Part shown: piece by piece, positions 1-7,897 of the stretch
Layout: every line of letters begins with the position of its first letter
How positions within the stretch are numbered: the first letter of the stretch is position 1
DNA from: an uncultured Lachnospiraceae bacterium
Lineage (GTDB): Bacteria > Bacillota_A > Clostridia > Lachnospirales > Lachnospiraceae
DNA: 26,386 nucleotides
NCBI GenBank assembly: GCA_910587905.1
Contig: CAJUOF010000064.1
Location: 1 to 26,386, forward strand
Direction: 5' to 3'
Notes under the pieces: generated by a model
Told to the model about the DNA's origin: nothing
Database searches by the model: none
Seen by the model: the letters and a program-made list of their open reading frames with translations, nothing else
Position numbers and translations under genes: made by a program

Positions 1-17
1 GCCATCTCCCCGCCCCC

Positions 18-1037
18 TCACTGTTCACCGCGTTGCCCTGCCTTCACATTTCTTCCGATCTCCTCATATTTGTCGCAGGCCACATAATGGCCGTCGGAAA
101 CCTTCCGCTCCTTTGGAACCCTCCGTCTGCATCCCTCGTCCGCATACACGCACCTGGTGTGGAACACACAGCCGGAGGGAGGATTCATCGGATCCGGCGC
201 ATCCCCGATCTTCAAATTCAGATGAAAGGCTTCCCCCCGGACGCCCTTGGAAATGCTGGGTGCCGATTCCAAAAGCACCTGCGTATAGGGATGGCAGGCG
301 TTGGCATAGATTTCCCGGCCCGGCGCCGCCTCCAGGATATGGCCCGCATACATGATCAGGATGTAGTCCGCAATCTGGCGCACCACCGCCAAGTCGTGGG
401 CCACAAACAACATCGAAAGCTTAAATTCCTCCTGGAGATCCATGAGCAGATTGAGCACCTGCGCCTGCAGCGACACGTCCAGGGCCGAGATCGGCTCGTC
501 CGCCAAAATGAGCTCCGGCCGTTCCACCAGCGCCCTGGCAATGATGACCCGCTGCCGCTGGCCCCCGCTCAGGGATTCCGGGTTCCGGAACCGGTATCCG
601 GCATCAAGCCCCACCTTTTCCAGCATCTCGACCACGATCTTCTCGATCTGCGTCCTGTCCTTCATCCCGTTTAAGAGCAGAGGCTCCGCCAAAGATTCCA
701 TGATGGTAAAGCGGGGATGGAGCGCCGACATGGAATCCTGGAAGATCATCTGCACCTTCTTGCGCATCTCCTTCCGCTCCTGCCTTCCTAACTTCGTAAT
801 GTCTTTTCCATAATAACAGATCTCCCCCTCCGTGGCCTCCTCGATACCGAGGAGCACCCTGAGAAGCACCGTCTTCCCGCAGCCGGACTCCCCCACCAGG
901 GCCACCGTCTCCCCCGGATTGATCTGAATGTCCACTCCGTCCACCACATAGCGGGTGGCCACCTGTCGGTTCAAAAGCCCCTTGCGGACCGGGTAATGCT
1001 TTTTCAGATTCGTTACCTTTAAAATCGGTTCTGCCAT
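18..1037 (-). CDS. Peptide/nickel-type ABC transporter ATP-binding protein (OppF/DppF class)
   Basis: One of the two cytoplasmic ATPases that power the importer encoded upstream. All ABC motifs look intact: Walker A GESGCGKT near residues 49-56, Q-loop MIFQD, signature LSGGQRQR, Walker B LILADEP followed by the SALD D-loop, and the switch histidine in VAHDLAVV. The C-terminal oligopeptide-transporter tail has several cysteines (GCVFHTRC, then a further C-x-C-like pair), as in OppD/OppF. I place the start at the ATG at 1037, preceded by GAGG; a GTG two codons upstream (1043) is also possible. It is the last gene of a six-gene minus-strand operon and begins 9 bases after the stop of the partner ATPase. 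The family is certain; the substrate cannot be read from this subunit. Confidence 0.93.
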   Translation of the reverse strand: MAEPILKVTNLKKHYPVRKGLLNRQVATRYVVDGVDIQINPGETVALVGESGCGKTVLLRVLLGIEEATEGEICYYGKDITKLGRQERKEMRKKVQMIFQDSMSALHPRFTIMESLAEPLLLNGMKDRTQIEKIVVEMLEKVGLDAGYRFRNPESLSGGQRQRVIIARALVERPELILADEPISALDVSLQAQVLNLLMDLQEEFKLSMLFVAHDLAVVRQIADYILIMYAGHILEAAPGREIYANACHPYTQVLLESAPSISKGVRGEAFHLNLKIGDAPDPMNPPSGCVFHTRCVYADEGCRRRVPKERKVSDGHYVACDKYEEIGRNVKAGQRGEQ

Positions 1038-1046
1038 GCTCACACC

Positions 1047-2099
1047 TCACTCCAGTCTTGTGTCATCCGCCGTCCGATACTCCGTCAAAGGATAGTGGCA
1101 GGCCGCCAGGCGCCCCTCCCCCACGGAAGCCAGCTTCGGCGGCTCCTTGAAACATTTGGGCTTCGCCCATTCACAGCGCTCCGCAAAGGGACAGCCCTCC
1201 GGCGGGTTCGCCATGTCCGGCGGAAACCCCGGGATCGACTTCAACCGCTTCGTCTTCCTCGCCTCCAGAAGGGGCACCGAGCGCAGGAGTCCCACCGTGT
1301 AGGGATGGCGAGGTGCGACGAGAAGCTCCTTCTTCGGCGAATACTCCACACACCGTCCCGCATACATGACAAAAATATCGTCCGCAAACTGGGAGACCAC
1401 ACCGAAATCATGGGTGATCATGATCACCGAATTCCCCACCTTCTCCCGAATCTCATTGAGGGCCTGGATGATCTCCGCCTGGATGGTGATGCCCAGGCTG
1501 GTGGTCGGCTCGTCGGCGATCAAAAGATCCGGCTTGAAGATCATCGCCATGGCGATGAAGAGCCGCTGGCGGAAGCCGGCGGAAAACTGGCAGGGATAAC
1601 ACTTCGTCACTTCCTCCCAGTTATTGATGCCCACCAGCTTTAGCGCATCCCGCACCGCTGCCTCACACTCTTCCTTTCCCGCCTTTTTATTGTGGACCCG
1701 GAACGCCTGCCTGAGCTGCCTCCCGATGGTCATATACGGATTGAACGAAGTGTTCGGGTCCTGAAAAATCAGGGAAATTTTAGACCCCCGCAGGCGGGAC
1801 ATCTCCCGTTCGCTCTTCTTTAACAGGTCCTCCCCTCGAAAGAGAACCTCCCCGCCCTCGATCCTCCCCGGTTGATCGACGATCTGCATAATGGCCCGGG
1901 AAGTCACGCTTTTTCCGGAGCCGGACTCCCCGATGATCCCCAGGACCCGCCCCTTCTTCAGCTTGAAATTCACGCCCTCCACAGCCTTGATGACCTTCCC
2001 GCCCGGCATATGGAAATAGGTGCGCAGATCCCTCACCTCCAGCAAAACATCCTCTTTCCGCTCTTCTGGTTTCCTTTCTTCCCGTCTCTTTTCTTCCAT
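1047..2099 (-). CDS. Peptide/nickel-type ABC transporter ATP-binding protein (OppD/DppD class) with altered signature motif
   Basis: Second ATPase of the importer, 350 aa, of OppD/DppD size. Walker A GESGSGKS is at residues 57-64, Q-loop IFQDPNTSFNP near 111-121, Walker B LLIADEP at 192-198 and the switch histidine in ITHDFGVV at 230. Two usually invariant elements deviate. The signature loop reads FSAGFRQR (172-179) where OppD has LSGGMRQR, and the D-loop reads TSLGIT where the family has TALDVT. The catalytic glutamate after Walker B is kept. This suggests a transporter with one strong and one weakened ATP site, as in asymmetric ABC pairs; that is inference. The N-terminus has an extra charged stretch of about 17 residues rich in E, K and R. 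The start at 2099 is supported by AGGAGG upstream. Confidence 0.93.
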   Translation of the reverse strand: MEEKRREERKPEERKEDVLLEVRDLRTYFHMPGGKVIKAVEGVNFKLKKGRVLGIIGESGSGKSVTSRAIMQIVDQPGRIEGGEVLFRGEDLLKKSEREMSRLRGSKISLIFQDPNTSFNPYMTIGRQLRQAFRVHNKKAGKEECEAAVRDALKLVGINNWEEVTKCYPCQFSAGFRQRLFIAMAMIFKPDLLIADEPTTSLGITIQAEIIQALNEIREKVGNSVIMITHDFGVVSQFADDIFVMYAGRCVEYSPKKELLVAPRHPYTVGLLRSVPLLEARKTKRLKSIPGFPPDMANPPEGCPFAERCEWAKPKCFKEPPKLASVGEGRLAACHYPLTEYRTADDTRLE

Positions 2100-2111
2100 T
2101 CTGTACGCCTC

Positions 2112-2963
2112 CTAATTCCGCAGCTTCGGGTCGAACTGCTTATGCAGGGCATCGCCGATCAGCGTCAGCGCAATGGCCATAATCACGATCAGAAACCCCG
2201 GCATGGCCGTAATCCACCAGTTGGTGGAAATATAATTCTTGCCGTCCCCCATGACGTTCCCCAGAGAGATGATGGGCGGCTGGACGCCAAGACCCATGTA
2301 ACTGAGCAGAGACTCAATCACGATGGCGCTGGAAATATCCATGGGGACCACCGGAAGAATCCCGGGCAGGACATTCCGCCCCAGATATTTGGTGGCGATC
2401 CGCCAGTTCCCTGCCCCCATCAGCTTCGCCGCCGAGATATAATCCGCCTCCTTCTGGATCATCGTGCTGCCCCGGATATTTCTGGCATAGGGTGCCCAAA
2501 AAGAGAGGGCCAGAACCAGGGCCAGGCTGGGAATGGACTGGCCGAACAGAGAAATCAGAATGATGACCAGGACGATAAACGGATAGCCCATCTGCACGTC
2601 CACGATCCGCATCAGCACACTGTCCATCCGCCCCGGGTAGGCCATGCCGGAGACGATGCCGACACCGATACCGAGGACCAGCGCACCGGCCACCGCCGTC
2701 AGACACAGGACCATGGAAGTCCGAATGCCGTAGATCATGCGTGACAACAGACACCGCCCGATATAATCCGTCCCCAGCGGATAGGCCGCATCCGTGAAAG
2801 GCGCCATCAGCTTAATCTTCGGATTGTTCAGATACGGGTCATTGGGTGCGATCCATTCCGCAAACACCGCAAGAACGAAAATGAGGACCATGATCACAAG
2901 CCCGACCGTAAAAGACGGATTCTTTTTGCAGAACCGGAAAAAACGCCTGACTCTCTCTGCCAT
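2112..2963 (-). CDS. ABC transporter permease, DppC/OppC class
   Basis: Inner-membrane permease, 283 aa, normal for DppC. A short charged N-terminus (MAERVRRFFRF) is followed by the first membrane helix (about residues 20-40) and the periplasm-side motif APNDPYLNN typical of DppC. A further cluster of hydrophobic segments carries the cytoplasmic coupling region YISAAKLMGAGNWRIATKYL, equivalent to the EAA loop (EAA-x3-G), which docks on the ATPases. Its start codon lies one base after the stop of the DppB-type permease, so the two are translationally coupled. It would heterodimerise with the 2965-3894 product to form the channel. Family assignment is firm; substrate unknown. Confidence 0.94.
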   Translation of the reverse strand: MAERVRRFFRFCKKNPSFTVGLVIMVLIFVLAVFAEWIAPNDPYLNNPKIKLMAPFTDAAYPLGTDYIGRCLLSRMIYGIRTSMVLCLTAVAGALVLGIGVGIVSGMAYPGRMDSVLMRIVDVQMGYPFIVLVIILISLFGQSIPSLALVLALSFWAPYARNIRGSTMIQKEADYISAAKLMGAGNWRIATKYLGRNVLPGILPVVPMDISSAIVIESLLSYMGLGVQPPIISLGNVMGDGKNYISTNWWITAMPGFLIVIMAIALTLIGDALHKQFDPKLRN

Positions 2964-2964
2964 A

Positions 2965-3894
2965 TCACAGCCCTCCCTGCGCTTTGCGGATACGGGGATC
3001 CAGATACAGATAAGAAATGTCGATCACCGTATTCAACAGAATAAAAATAATGGACAGCATGACCACGAGGCCCTGCACCAGGAAATAATCCCGCCTGAGG
3101 ATCGCATTCAGGGTCTGGAGACCGATGCCCGGATAGCCGAAGAGATTCTCGATCAGCAGACAGTTGCCCACCAGGAACCCAAGCTGAGATCCCACCAGGG
3201 TGAGGAACGGCACCAGAATGTCCCGGAACGAGTATTCCATCAAAATCTTAAAGCCGGGCACGCCCCTGGCCTTGGCCGCCTTGGAGAAATTCTGCTGCAT
3301 ACCGCCGAGCATGTTGACCCGGACATTCCTCGCAAAGACCCCCGCCAGGGGAAGCCCCAGGACGATGGCCGGCAAAATGGCGCTCTTCACGTCCTTGTAG
3401 CCCGACGCCGGTAGAAGCTTATAGCGGACGGCCACGATCTGGATCAGCATGATGGCCACCCAGTAATTGGGCATGGACTGGAACAAAATAGAAACTGAGC
3501 TGATCAGCCGGTCCACGACCGTGTCATGGAACACCGCCGCCAAAAGTCCAAGCAAAAGCCCCAGAAAAACAGCCGACGGAAGTGCCAGCCCCACCATGAT
3601 AAGCGTCGCCTTGTAGGAACCGGCGATCACCTGAGACACATCGTCTTTGCAAAAATAAGAATAGCCCAGATCGCCCTTGAAAATATTCTTCACATAGTTG
3701 AAAAACTGGATGGGAATCGGGTCATTGAGACCCATCTCCTCGTGAAGGGCGTCGATCACCTCCTGGCTGGCATTCCCCGCCATGGTCCTGGCCGGGTCTC
3801 CTGGTATTAACCTGAGCAAAACAAATGTCACTACCATTACAGCCACAATGACCACCAGTCCCTGGAGGAGCCTTTTGATCACAGTCGAAAGCAT
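2965..3894 (-). CDS. ABC transporter permease, DppB/OppB class
   Basis: Inner-membrane permease of about 309 aa. The N-terminal helix is followed by the hallmark LLRLIPGDPA of the DppB/OppB family. The later EAA-type coupling loop reads NFSKAAKARGVPGFKIL, and the C-terminal region LLIENLFGYPGIG is also family-typical. The open frame extends to an ATG at 3918, but I choose the ATG at 3894 (MLSTVIKRLL). It is preceded by GGGAGG at suitable distance and gives the canonical DppB N-terminus. It follows the binding-protein gene after about 90 bases that hold a perfect hairpin. Confidence 0.93.
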   Translation of the reverse strand: MLSTVIKRLLQGLVVIVAVMVVTFVLLRLIPGDPARTMAGNASQEVIDALHEEMGLNDPIPIQFFNYVKNIFKGDLGYSYFCKDDVSQVIAGSYKATLIMVGLALPSAVFLGLLLGLLAAVFHDTVVDRLISSVSILFQSMPNYWVAIMLIQIVAVRYKLLPASGYKDVKSAILPAIVLGLPLAGVFARNVRVNMLGGMQQNFSKAAKARGVPGFKILMEYSFRDILVPFLTLVGSQLGFLVGNCLLIENLFGYPGIGLQTLNAILRRDYFLVQGLVVMLSIIFILLNTVIDISYLYLDPRIRKAQGGL

Positions 3895-3921
3895 GCATAC
3901 CGCCTCCCTCATTATCAAAAT

Positions 3922-3955
3922 TGCCCGGTATAACCCTGTGCCATTATACCGGGCA
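3922..3955 (-). other. Intercistronic perfect hairpin between binding-protein and permease genes
   Basis: A perfect 12-bp stem, TGCCCGGTATAA paired with TTATACCGGGCA, with a 10-base loop. Read on the minus strand it is followed by ATTTTGATAA, a weak U-tract. It sits just after the lipoprotein stop codon. In ABC operons, hairpins at this place commonly stop part of the transcription or protect the 3' end of the binding-protein message, so that more binding protein than permease is made. That role is inferred here. Confidence 0.75.
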
Positions 3956-3987
3956 GTCCTTATGCCGTCAGGATCCTTCCCGGACCA

Positions 3988-5592
3988 TTACTTCAGAGAA
4001 AGCTTTGCAAAATTGATGTTGGAGGTGGGAAGAATGTCCAGACCCTCCAGATTTTTCACATAGCCGTAAACCTGAACCGAATCAAACAGCGGCATATTGG
4101 TATTGGTCTCCACAAGCAACGGGAACAGCTCCTTCTCAATGCAGGCAAGTCTCTCCTTCGGGTCCGTGATCGCACTCTCCTTGTCGAGAGCCGCATCCAC
4201 CTCCGCATAGCTGGAGAAATTACAGCGCCCCCTGGTCCTATAATGGGAGCCCAGAATAAAGTTCGCATCGCCGCCCACATTCATCCATCCCGTATCTACC
4301 ATCAGGCAGGAATCCTCCTCATAGAGAGCAGCCTCCCATGCCGCCGACTCCATGACCACCAATTCCACCTGGATACCCACGTCATTCAGATTCGAAACAA
4401 TATACTCCGCATACTCCTTCGTCTTCGGATAGAAGCCCGTGGAGGTAATATACTTGATGACAGGAAGCCCCTCGCCCCCCGGATAGCCGGCCTGAGACAA
4501 CAGTTCCTTCGCCTTCTCCGGGTCATAGGTGGGTATCCCCTCCGCCGGCGCATACATATTGTTCACATGAGAGACATAAGAGTCCGCAAGGACACCGTAG
4601 CCGCCCATGATGTCGTTGACAATGGTCTCCCGGTCGATGGCATAACTGATGGCCTTCCGCACAAGCTCCTCCTGCATGACGTCCTGGGTACATTTAAAAA
4701 TCATGTACTTCTGCTCGTCCACATAGACCTTCTCGTATTCAATGGCGTCGTCCGCCTCGATCTGGTCCACCTGCTCGATGTCGACCCGCTCGATCAGATG
4801 GGCGTCGCCGGTCTGGAGGGCCGCCAGGCGGGTGGCCGGCTCCGAGACGTACTTGTATTCACAGTATTTCACCTTTGCCGCATTCTCCGGATCCCAGTAA
4901 TCCTCAAAAGCCTCCAGATAACAGGTCTCGTTCTCGTACTTCACGAACCGGTAAGCCCCACAGCCGTTGAGGGTCGTATCCAGCGTCCCGTTCGCAATGT
5001 CGTCCGAGGACAAAATCGCATCTGCCGTCAGCATGTCCACCAAGTTAGCGCTGGGAGTTTCGCTCTCCGGCCAGATGTCGACCGTGTAGTCGTCAATCAC
5101 ATTGGTCTTGAAGGCTCCGCCCCAGTCGCCCACCCTGGCCGAGTCCAGCCTGGTCGTCCACTCCACAGAAGCGGCCACATCCTCCGCCGTCAGATCACTT
5201 CCGTCGTGGAATTTCACCCCCTGTCTCACATACAGCCGCAGCGTGTAGCCGTCCTCCTGATATTCCCACTTCTCACACAGACCGGGAACATAATTCCCCT
5301 CCGCATCCTTGTGGATGGCCCGGTCAAACACGTTCCATTCCAGATGCTTGTTGGAAAGAATCGTGTTGCCGGTAGGGTCCCAGGCCCCCTGGAAGGCGCC
5401 GGAAGAGAGAATAACCAGCGTATCTCCCCCGCCGGAAGCCGTCCCTTCCGCCTTCTCCGTCTCTCCCGCCTTGCTTTCTCCCGCTCCCCCGGTCTCCGCC
5501 TGCTCCCCTCCGGAGTCCTTTCCGCCGCCGCAGCCCGCAAGCGACATGACAAACAGTGCCAACGCCAAAATAAGTGCCAACCTTTTTTTCAT
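3988..5592 (-). CDS. Extracellular solute-binding lipoprotein, family 5 (peptide/nickel type)
   Basis: Substrate receptor of the ABC importer, about 534 aa. The N-terminus MKKRLALILALALF leads to a lipobox LAGC with the lipidated cysteine at residue 21, then a low-complexity G/S/E linker. The SBP_bac_5 fold follows, with features such as YTLRLYVRQGVKFHDGSDLTAEDV near the start of the mature domain and the periodic VRKAISYAIDRE segment. The open frame continues 20 codons upstream, but the ATG at 5592 follows a good GGAGG and gives a proper signal peptide. It lies second in the operon, after the aminotransferase. Family 5 proteins bind peptides, nickel complexes, opines and other amines, so the ligand is open. 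The adjacent aminotransferase suggests an amino compound. Confidence 0.93.
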   Translation of the reverse strand: MKKRLALILALALFVMSLAGCGGGKDSGGEQAETGGAGESKAGETEKAEGTASGGGDTLVILSSGAFQGAWDPTGNTILSNKHLEWNVFDRAIHKDAEGNYVPGLCEKWEYQEDGYTLRLYVRQGVKFHDGSDLTAEDVAASVEWTTRLDSARVGDWGGAFKTNVIDDYTVDIWPESETPSANLVDMLTADAILSSDDIANGTLDTTLNGCGAYRFVKYENETCYLEAFEDYWDPENAAKVKYCEYKYVSEPATRLAALQTGDAHLIERVDIEQVDQIEADDAIEYEKVYVDEQKYMIFKCTQDVMQEELVRKAISYAIDRETIVNDIMGGYGVLADSYVSHVNNMYAPAEGIPTYDPEKAKELLSQAGYPGGEGLPVIKYITSTGFYPKTKEYAEYIVSNLNDVGIQVELVVMESAAWEAALYEEDSCLMVDTGWMNVGGDANFILGSHYRTRGRCNFSSYAEVDAALDKESAITDPKERLACIEKELFPLLVETNTNMPLFDSVQVYGYVKNLEGLDILPTSNINFAKLSLK

Positions 5593-5628
5593 ACACAATC
5601 CTCCTTGCGTATATGTAAAATTTAATAG

Positions 5629-5671
5629 TGACCCACAAAATTCATCCGACAATGACCCACGGAATCCGTCC
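5629..5671. repeat. Diverged 24-bp-period tandem repeat between aminotransferase and binding-protein genes
   Basis: Two copies of a 19-base unit beginning TGACCCAC lie at 5629-5647 and 5653-5671. They agree at 15 of 19 positions, and all four differences are transitions (A/G or T/C). The second copy ends on the stop codon of the aminotransferase gene. It could be a decayed duplication or a protein or RNA binding site; nothing further can be said from the sequence. Confidence 0.55.
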
Positions 5672-6768
5672 TATCCCGCCAGCTTTTTAAGGACCAGGCC
5701 GAACACCTCCAGCATATTTTCGCAGTCCTGCTCGTAGATCTCGCCCATGTTCGCCACCTGAATCATTCCCTGCTTCGCATAATCTCCCTTTCCGATATAG
5801 AAGGTGTAGCCCCGCTTCTCCATTTCATCCAGAAATTCCTGTGCATCGATTCCCTCCGGGAGAAAGACGGAGGTCACCGTGTTCGACATATGCTCCTTCA
5901 ATAGGATGCGGCAGCCAAGCTTCACCACGCCCTCCCGGATGATGGCCGCACATCGCCGATACCGGGCGATCCGCCCCTCCAGCGTCTCCTCCTCCAGCGC
6001 ATTGGTCAGGGCCACGTTTAAGGGCCAGAACAGATTGACGTTGGGAGTGTTGGGCGTCTGGCTGGTGGAGAGGGCGCTGTGGTAATGCTTGTACAGGCTC
6101 AGGTACACGTTCCTGCACTGCGCCGCCGTCAGACCGTCCAACAGTTCCCTCCTCGCACAGATATAGGCCGAGCCCGGATAGGCGCCCAGGCATTTTCCCC
6201 CCACCGAAGTCGCAATGGCGATATTCTTGTCAGCCACGTCGATCAGCTCTCCCCCGGCCGCAGAAACACAGTCCACCGACAAAAGCTTCTGATATTTCTC
6301 ACAGAGGGCGCCCACCTCCCCCACCGGGTTGATCATGCCGGTGCTGGTCTCGTGAAACACCATCGCAACCACCTTCACCTCCGGGTGCTCTTTCAACATC
6401 CCCTCGATCACATCAAGATCCGGATCAGCCGCCCAGGGAAAGGGACAGTCCACCAGGGGAATCCGGTATTTCTCAATGATCTCCAGAAGGCGTTCCCCGA
6501 ACATGCCGTTCCGGATCAGCAAAACCGCCTCGCCCTCCTTGAAAATGGAAGAAAGGACCGTCTCGTTGGCCGAGGTGCCGGAGCCGGAAACAATGAGACT
6601 GTAATACGAATCGTCCGCATGGAACAGCTTCAAAATCTTTTTCTGGGTGTCCTCAAACATCTGCTCAAACTCCTTGCTCCTGTGGCAGATATCATAGTGC
6701 AGACAGGCCCGGCGGACATTGTCCCTGACCATGACAGGTCCGGGAGAAAACAATTTTGTGACACTCAT
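5671..6768 (-). CDS. PLP-dependent class V aminotransferase, PhnW-like
   Basis: Cytoplasmic pyridoxal-phosphate enzyme, 365 aa, of the fold-type I class V group that includes 2-aminoethylphosphonate-pyruvate transaminase (PhnW), alanine-glyoxylate and purine catabolism aminotransferases. Visible motifs are the N-terminal SPGPV, the cofactor phosphate loop GSGTSANE (62-69), HETSTGMINPVGEVG (139-153) which closely resembles PhnW, the cofactor aspartate in SVDCVSAAGG (D166), and the Schiff-base lysine in GGKCLGAYPG (K192). It is the first gene after a perfect-consensus promoter and is followed by a complete importer. The natural reading is that the importer brings in an amino compound that this enzyme deaminates with pyruvate or glyoxylate as acceptor. 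No phosphonatase (PhnX) gene is present in the window, so 2-aminoethylphosphonate itself is not shown. Confidence 0.9.
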   Translation of the reverse strand: MSVTKLFSPGPVMVRDNVRRACLHYDICHRSKEFEQMFEDTQKKILKLFHADDSYYSLIVSGSGTSANETVLSSIFKEGEAVLLIRNGMFGERLLEIIEKYRIPLVDCPFPWAADPDLDVIEGMLKEHPEVKVVAMVFHETSTGMINPVGEVGALCEKYQKLLSVDCVSAAGGELIDVADKNIAIATSVGGKCLGAYPGSAYICARRELLDGLTAAQCRNVYLSLYKHYHSALSTSQTPNTPNVNLFWPLNVALTNALEEETLEGRIARYRRCAAIIREGVVKLGCRILLKEHMSNTVTSVFLPEGIDAQEFLDEMEKRGYTFYIGKGDYAKQGMIQVANMGEIYEQDCENMLEVFGLVLKKLAG

Positions 6769-6805
6769 GAGTCATACCTCCCCTGTTAATTTGTGTTTCT
6801 CCAAA

Positions 6806-6815
6806 CCAATATTGG
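6806..6815. promoter_or_regulatory. Palindrome CCAATATTGG downstream of the operon promoter (candidate operator)
   Basis: A perfect 10-base palindrome sits between the -10 box of the aminotransferase-importer promoter and the start codon, a usual place for a repressor to block transcription. The divergent DeoR-type gene next door is the obvious candidate binder. Assignment as an operator is inferred from position and symmetry only. Confidence 0.4.
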
Positions 6816-6827
6816 AATTATGACGAT

Positions 6828-6856
6828 ATTATATTATTATTATGTGTGTTTGTCAA
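6828..6856 (-). promoter_or_regulatory. Perfect-consensus sigma-A promoter of the aminotransferase-ABC operon
   Basis: On the minus strand TTGACA (6856-6851) and TATAAT (6833-6828) are separated by exactly 17 bases. Both hexamers match the consensus at every position, which predicts very strong basal transcription unless it is repressed. Transcription would start near 6821, leaving a leader of about 50 bases before the ATG at 6768. Confidence 0.88.
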
Positions 6857-6863
6857 TATAAAA

Positions 6864-6972
6864 TGTGTATTTTATACAATATCTTTTGTGGTATTTACGT
6901 TTTTCCATGTATTTCTCCAAGTTAATACCCGTCATTTTTCGTTTATCACTCTTGTTTTGTGTATTTATTACA
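6864..6972. repeat. Two near-identical 15-base repeats in the divergent spacer (candidate DeoR sites)
   Basis: TGTGTATTTTATACA at 6864-6878 and TGTGTATTTATTACA at 6958-6972 agree at 13 of 15 positions and lie 94 bases apart, just upstream of the operon's -35 box. A weaker relative, GTGGTATTTACG, is at 6889-6900. DeoR-family proteins often bind spaced repeats, sometimes with looping. The spacer is AT-rich, so chance similarity is possible. The rest of the 338-base spacer holds only the promoters listed. Confidence 0.4.
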
Positions 6973-7031
6973 TATTTTTATGCGATTTTCTATATATCAC
7001 GTTGAATATCAGTCATATTTTATTTGCGACC

Positions 7032-7060
7032 TTGCCAAACGGTCAAAAATAGGGTATAAT
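7032..7060 (+). promoter_or_regulatory. Promoter of the DeoR-family regulator gene
   Basis: TTGCCA (7032-7037) and TATAAT (7055-7060) are separated by 17 bases on the plus strand. The -10 matches the consensus fully and the -35 at four or five positions. The start codon at 7107 follows an AAGGGGG ribosome site. Confidence 0.8.
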
Positions 7061-7106
7061 TTTTCAGAAAGAAGCCCGGCCAAACAGATAAGGGGGAACG
7101 AAAACC

Positions 7107-7880
7107 ATGTTGGCACAAGAACGCCAAGATATTATCTTAGACATGCTCAGACAATGCGGCGGCATCATCAAAATGACAGACATCGTCACCAAGTTCGGCG
7201 TATCAAACGAGACCGCCAGGCGGGACCTGGAAACCCTCCAGGACAAAAACCTCGTCAAACGGATTTACGGGGGCGCCGTCCTCACCGACCGCCAGGACGA
7301 CCGGAAATTTCTTCTGCCGAAATCCGAAGAAATCCACGGCCAGGCGGACCGGGTGGCCATCGGAAGGGCGGCCGCCGGCCTGGTCCACGACGGGGAAACC
7401 ATCATCCTCGCCACGGGAACCACCGTCCTGCAGGTGGCCCGCCAATTAAAACGGCTCCACAGCCTCACGATCCTGACCAACTCCCTGGCGGTGGCCAACG
7501 AGATGAGCAACACGAACTTTGACATCTATGTCCTCGGCGGAAAGCTGGACGTCAACGAGAAAAACATGTACGGGGACATGGCCCTGAATGCGGTCCGCAG
7601 CGTGTTCGTGGACAAGGCCATCGTCGGCGCCGGCGGCATCACCTTCGAGTTCGGCGTCTCCGACTACGGCATCCACGACAATAACCTGCGGGAAGAGATC
7701 ACCAAGCATGCGACCCAAACCATCCTGGTGGCCCAGAGCGAGAAATTCGGCACCAACGCCCTGTCCATCGGATTTCCCTTAAGCCGTGTCCACACGATCG
7801 TCTCCGACGCCAATCTCCCGCGGGAATATGCCTCCGGGATCCGGGAGATGGGAATCGAGCTGATCCTGGCACAACCGTGA
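7107..7880 (+). CDS. DeoR-family transcriptional regulator
   Basis: Cytoplasmic repressor of typical DeoR length (257 aa). The N-terminal winged helix-turn-helix spans about residues 3-57 and includes the DeoR signature: RQDIILDMLRQCGG, then FGVSNETARRDLETLQ as recognition helix, then the wing VKRIYGGAVL. The C-terminal DeoRC sensor domain has DGETIILATGTTVLQVA, LTILTNSLAVA, VLGGKL and IVGAGGI. It is ISOCOT-like and in most members binds a phosphorylated sugar or related metabolite. It is transcribed divergently from the aminotransferase-importer operon across a spacer with palindromes and repeats, so it probably controls that operon and itself. A sugar-phosphate-type sensor beside an amine transaminase is slightly unexpected; the effector is unknown. 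Confidence 0.93.
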   Translation: MLAQERQDIILDMLRQCGGIIKMTDIVTKFGVSNETARRDLETLQDKNLVKRIYGGAVLTDRQDDRKFLLPKSEEIHGQADRVAIGRAAAGLVHDGETIILATGTTVLQVARQLKRLHSLTILTNSLAVANEMSNTNFDIYVLGGKLDVNEKNMYGDMALNAVRSVFVDKAIVGAGGITFEFGVSDYGIHDNNLREEITKHATQTILVAQSEKFGTNALSIGFPLSRVHTIVSDANLPREYASGIREMGIELILAQP

Positions 7881-7897
7881 AATTTTCCCGGAAATGC

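Noticed and set aside
4243..5625. Long plus-strand open frame (460 codons) opposite the binding-protein gene
   Set aside because: It is the antisense shadow of a GC-rich gene with a clear lipobox, family motifs and ribosome site; the shadow has no recognisable domain.
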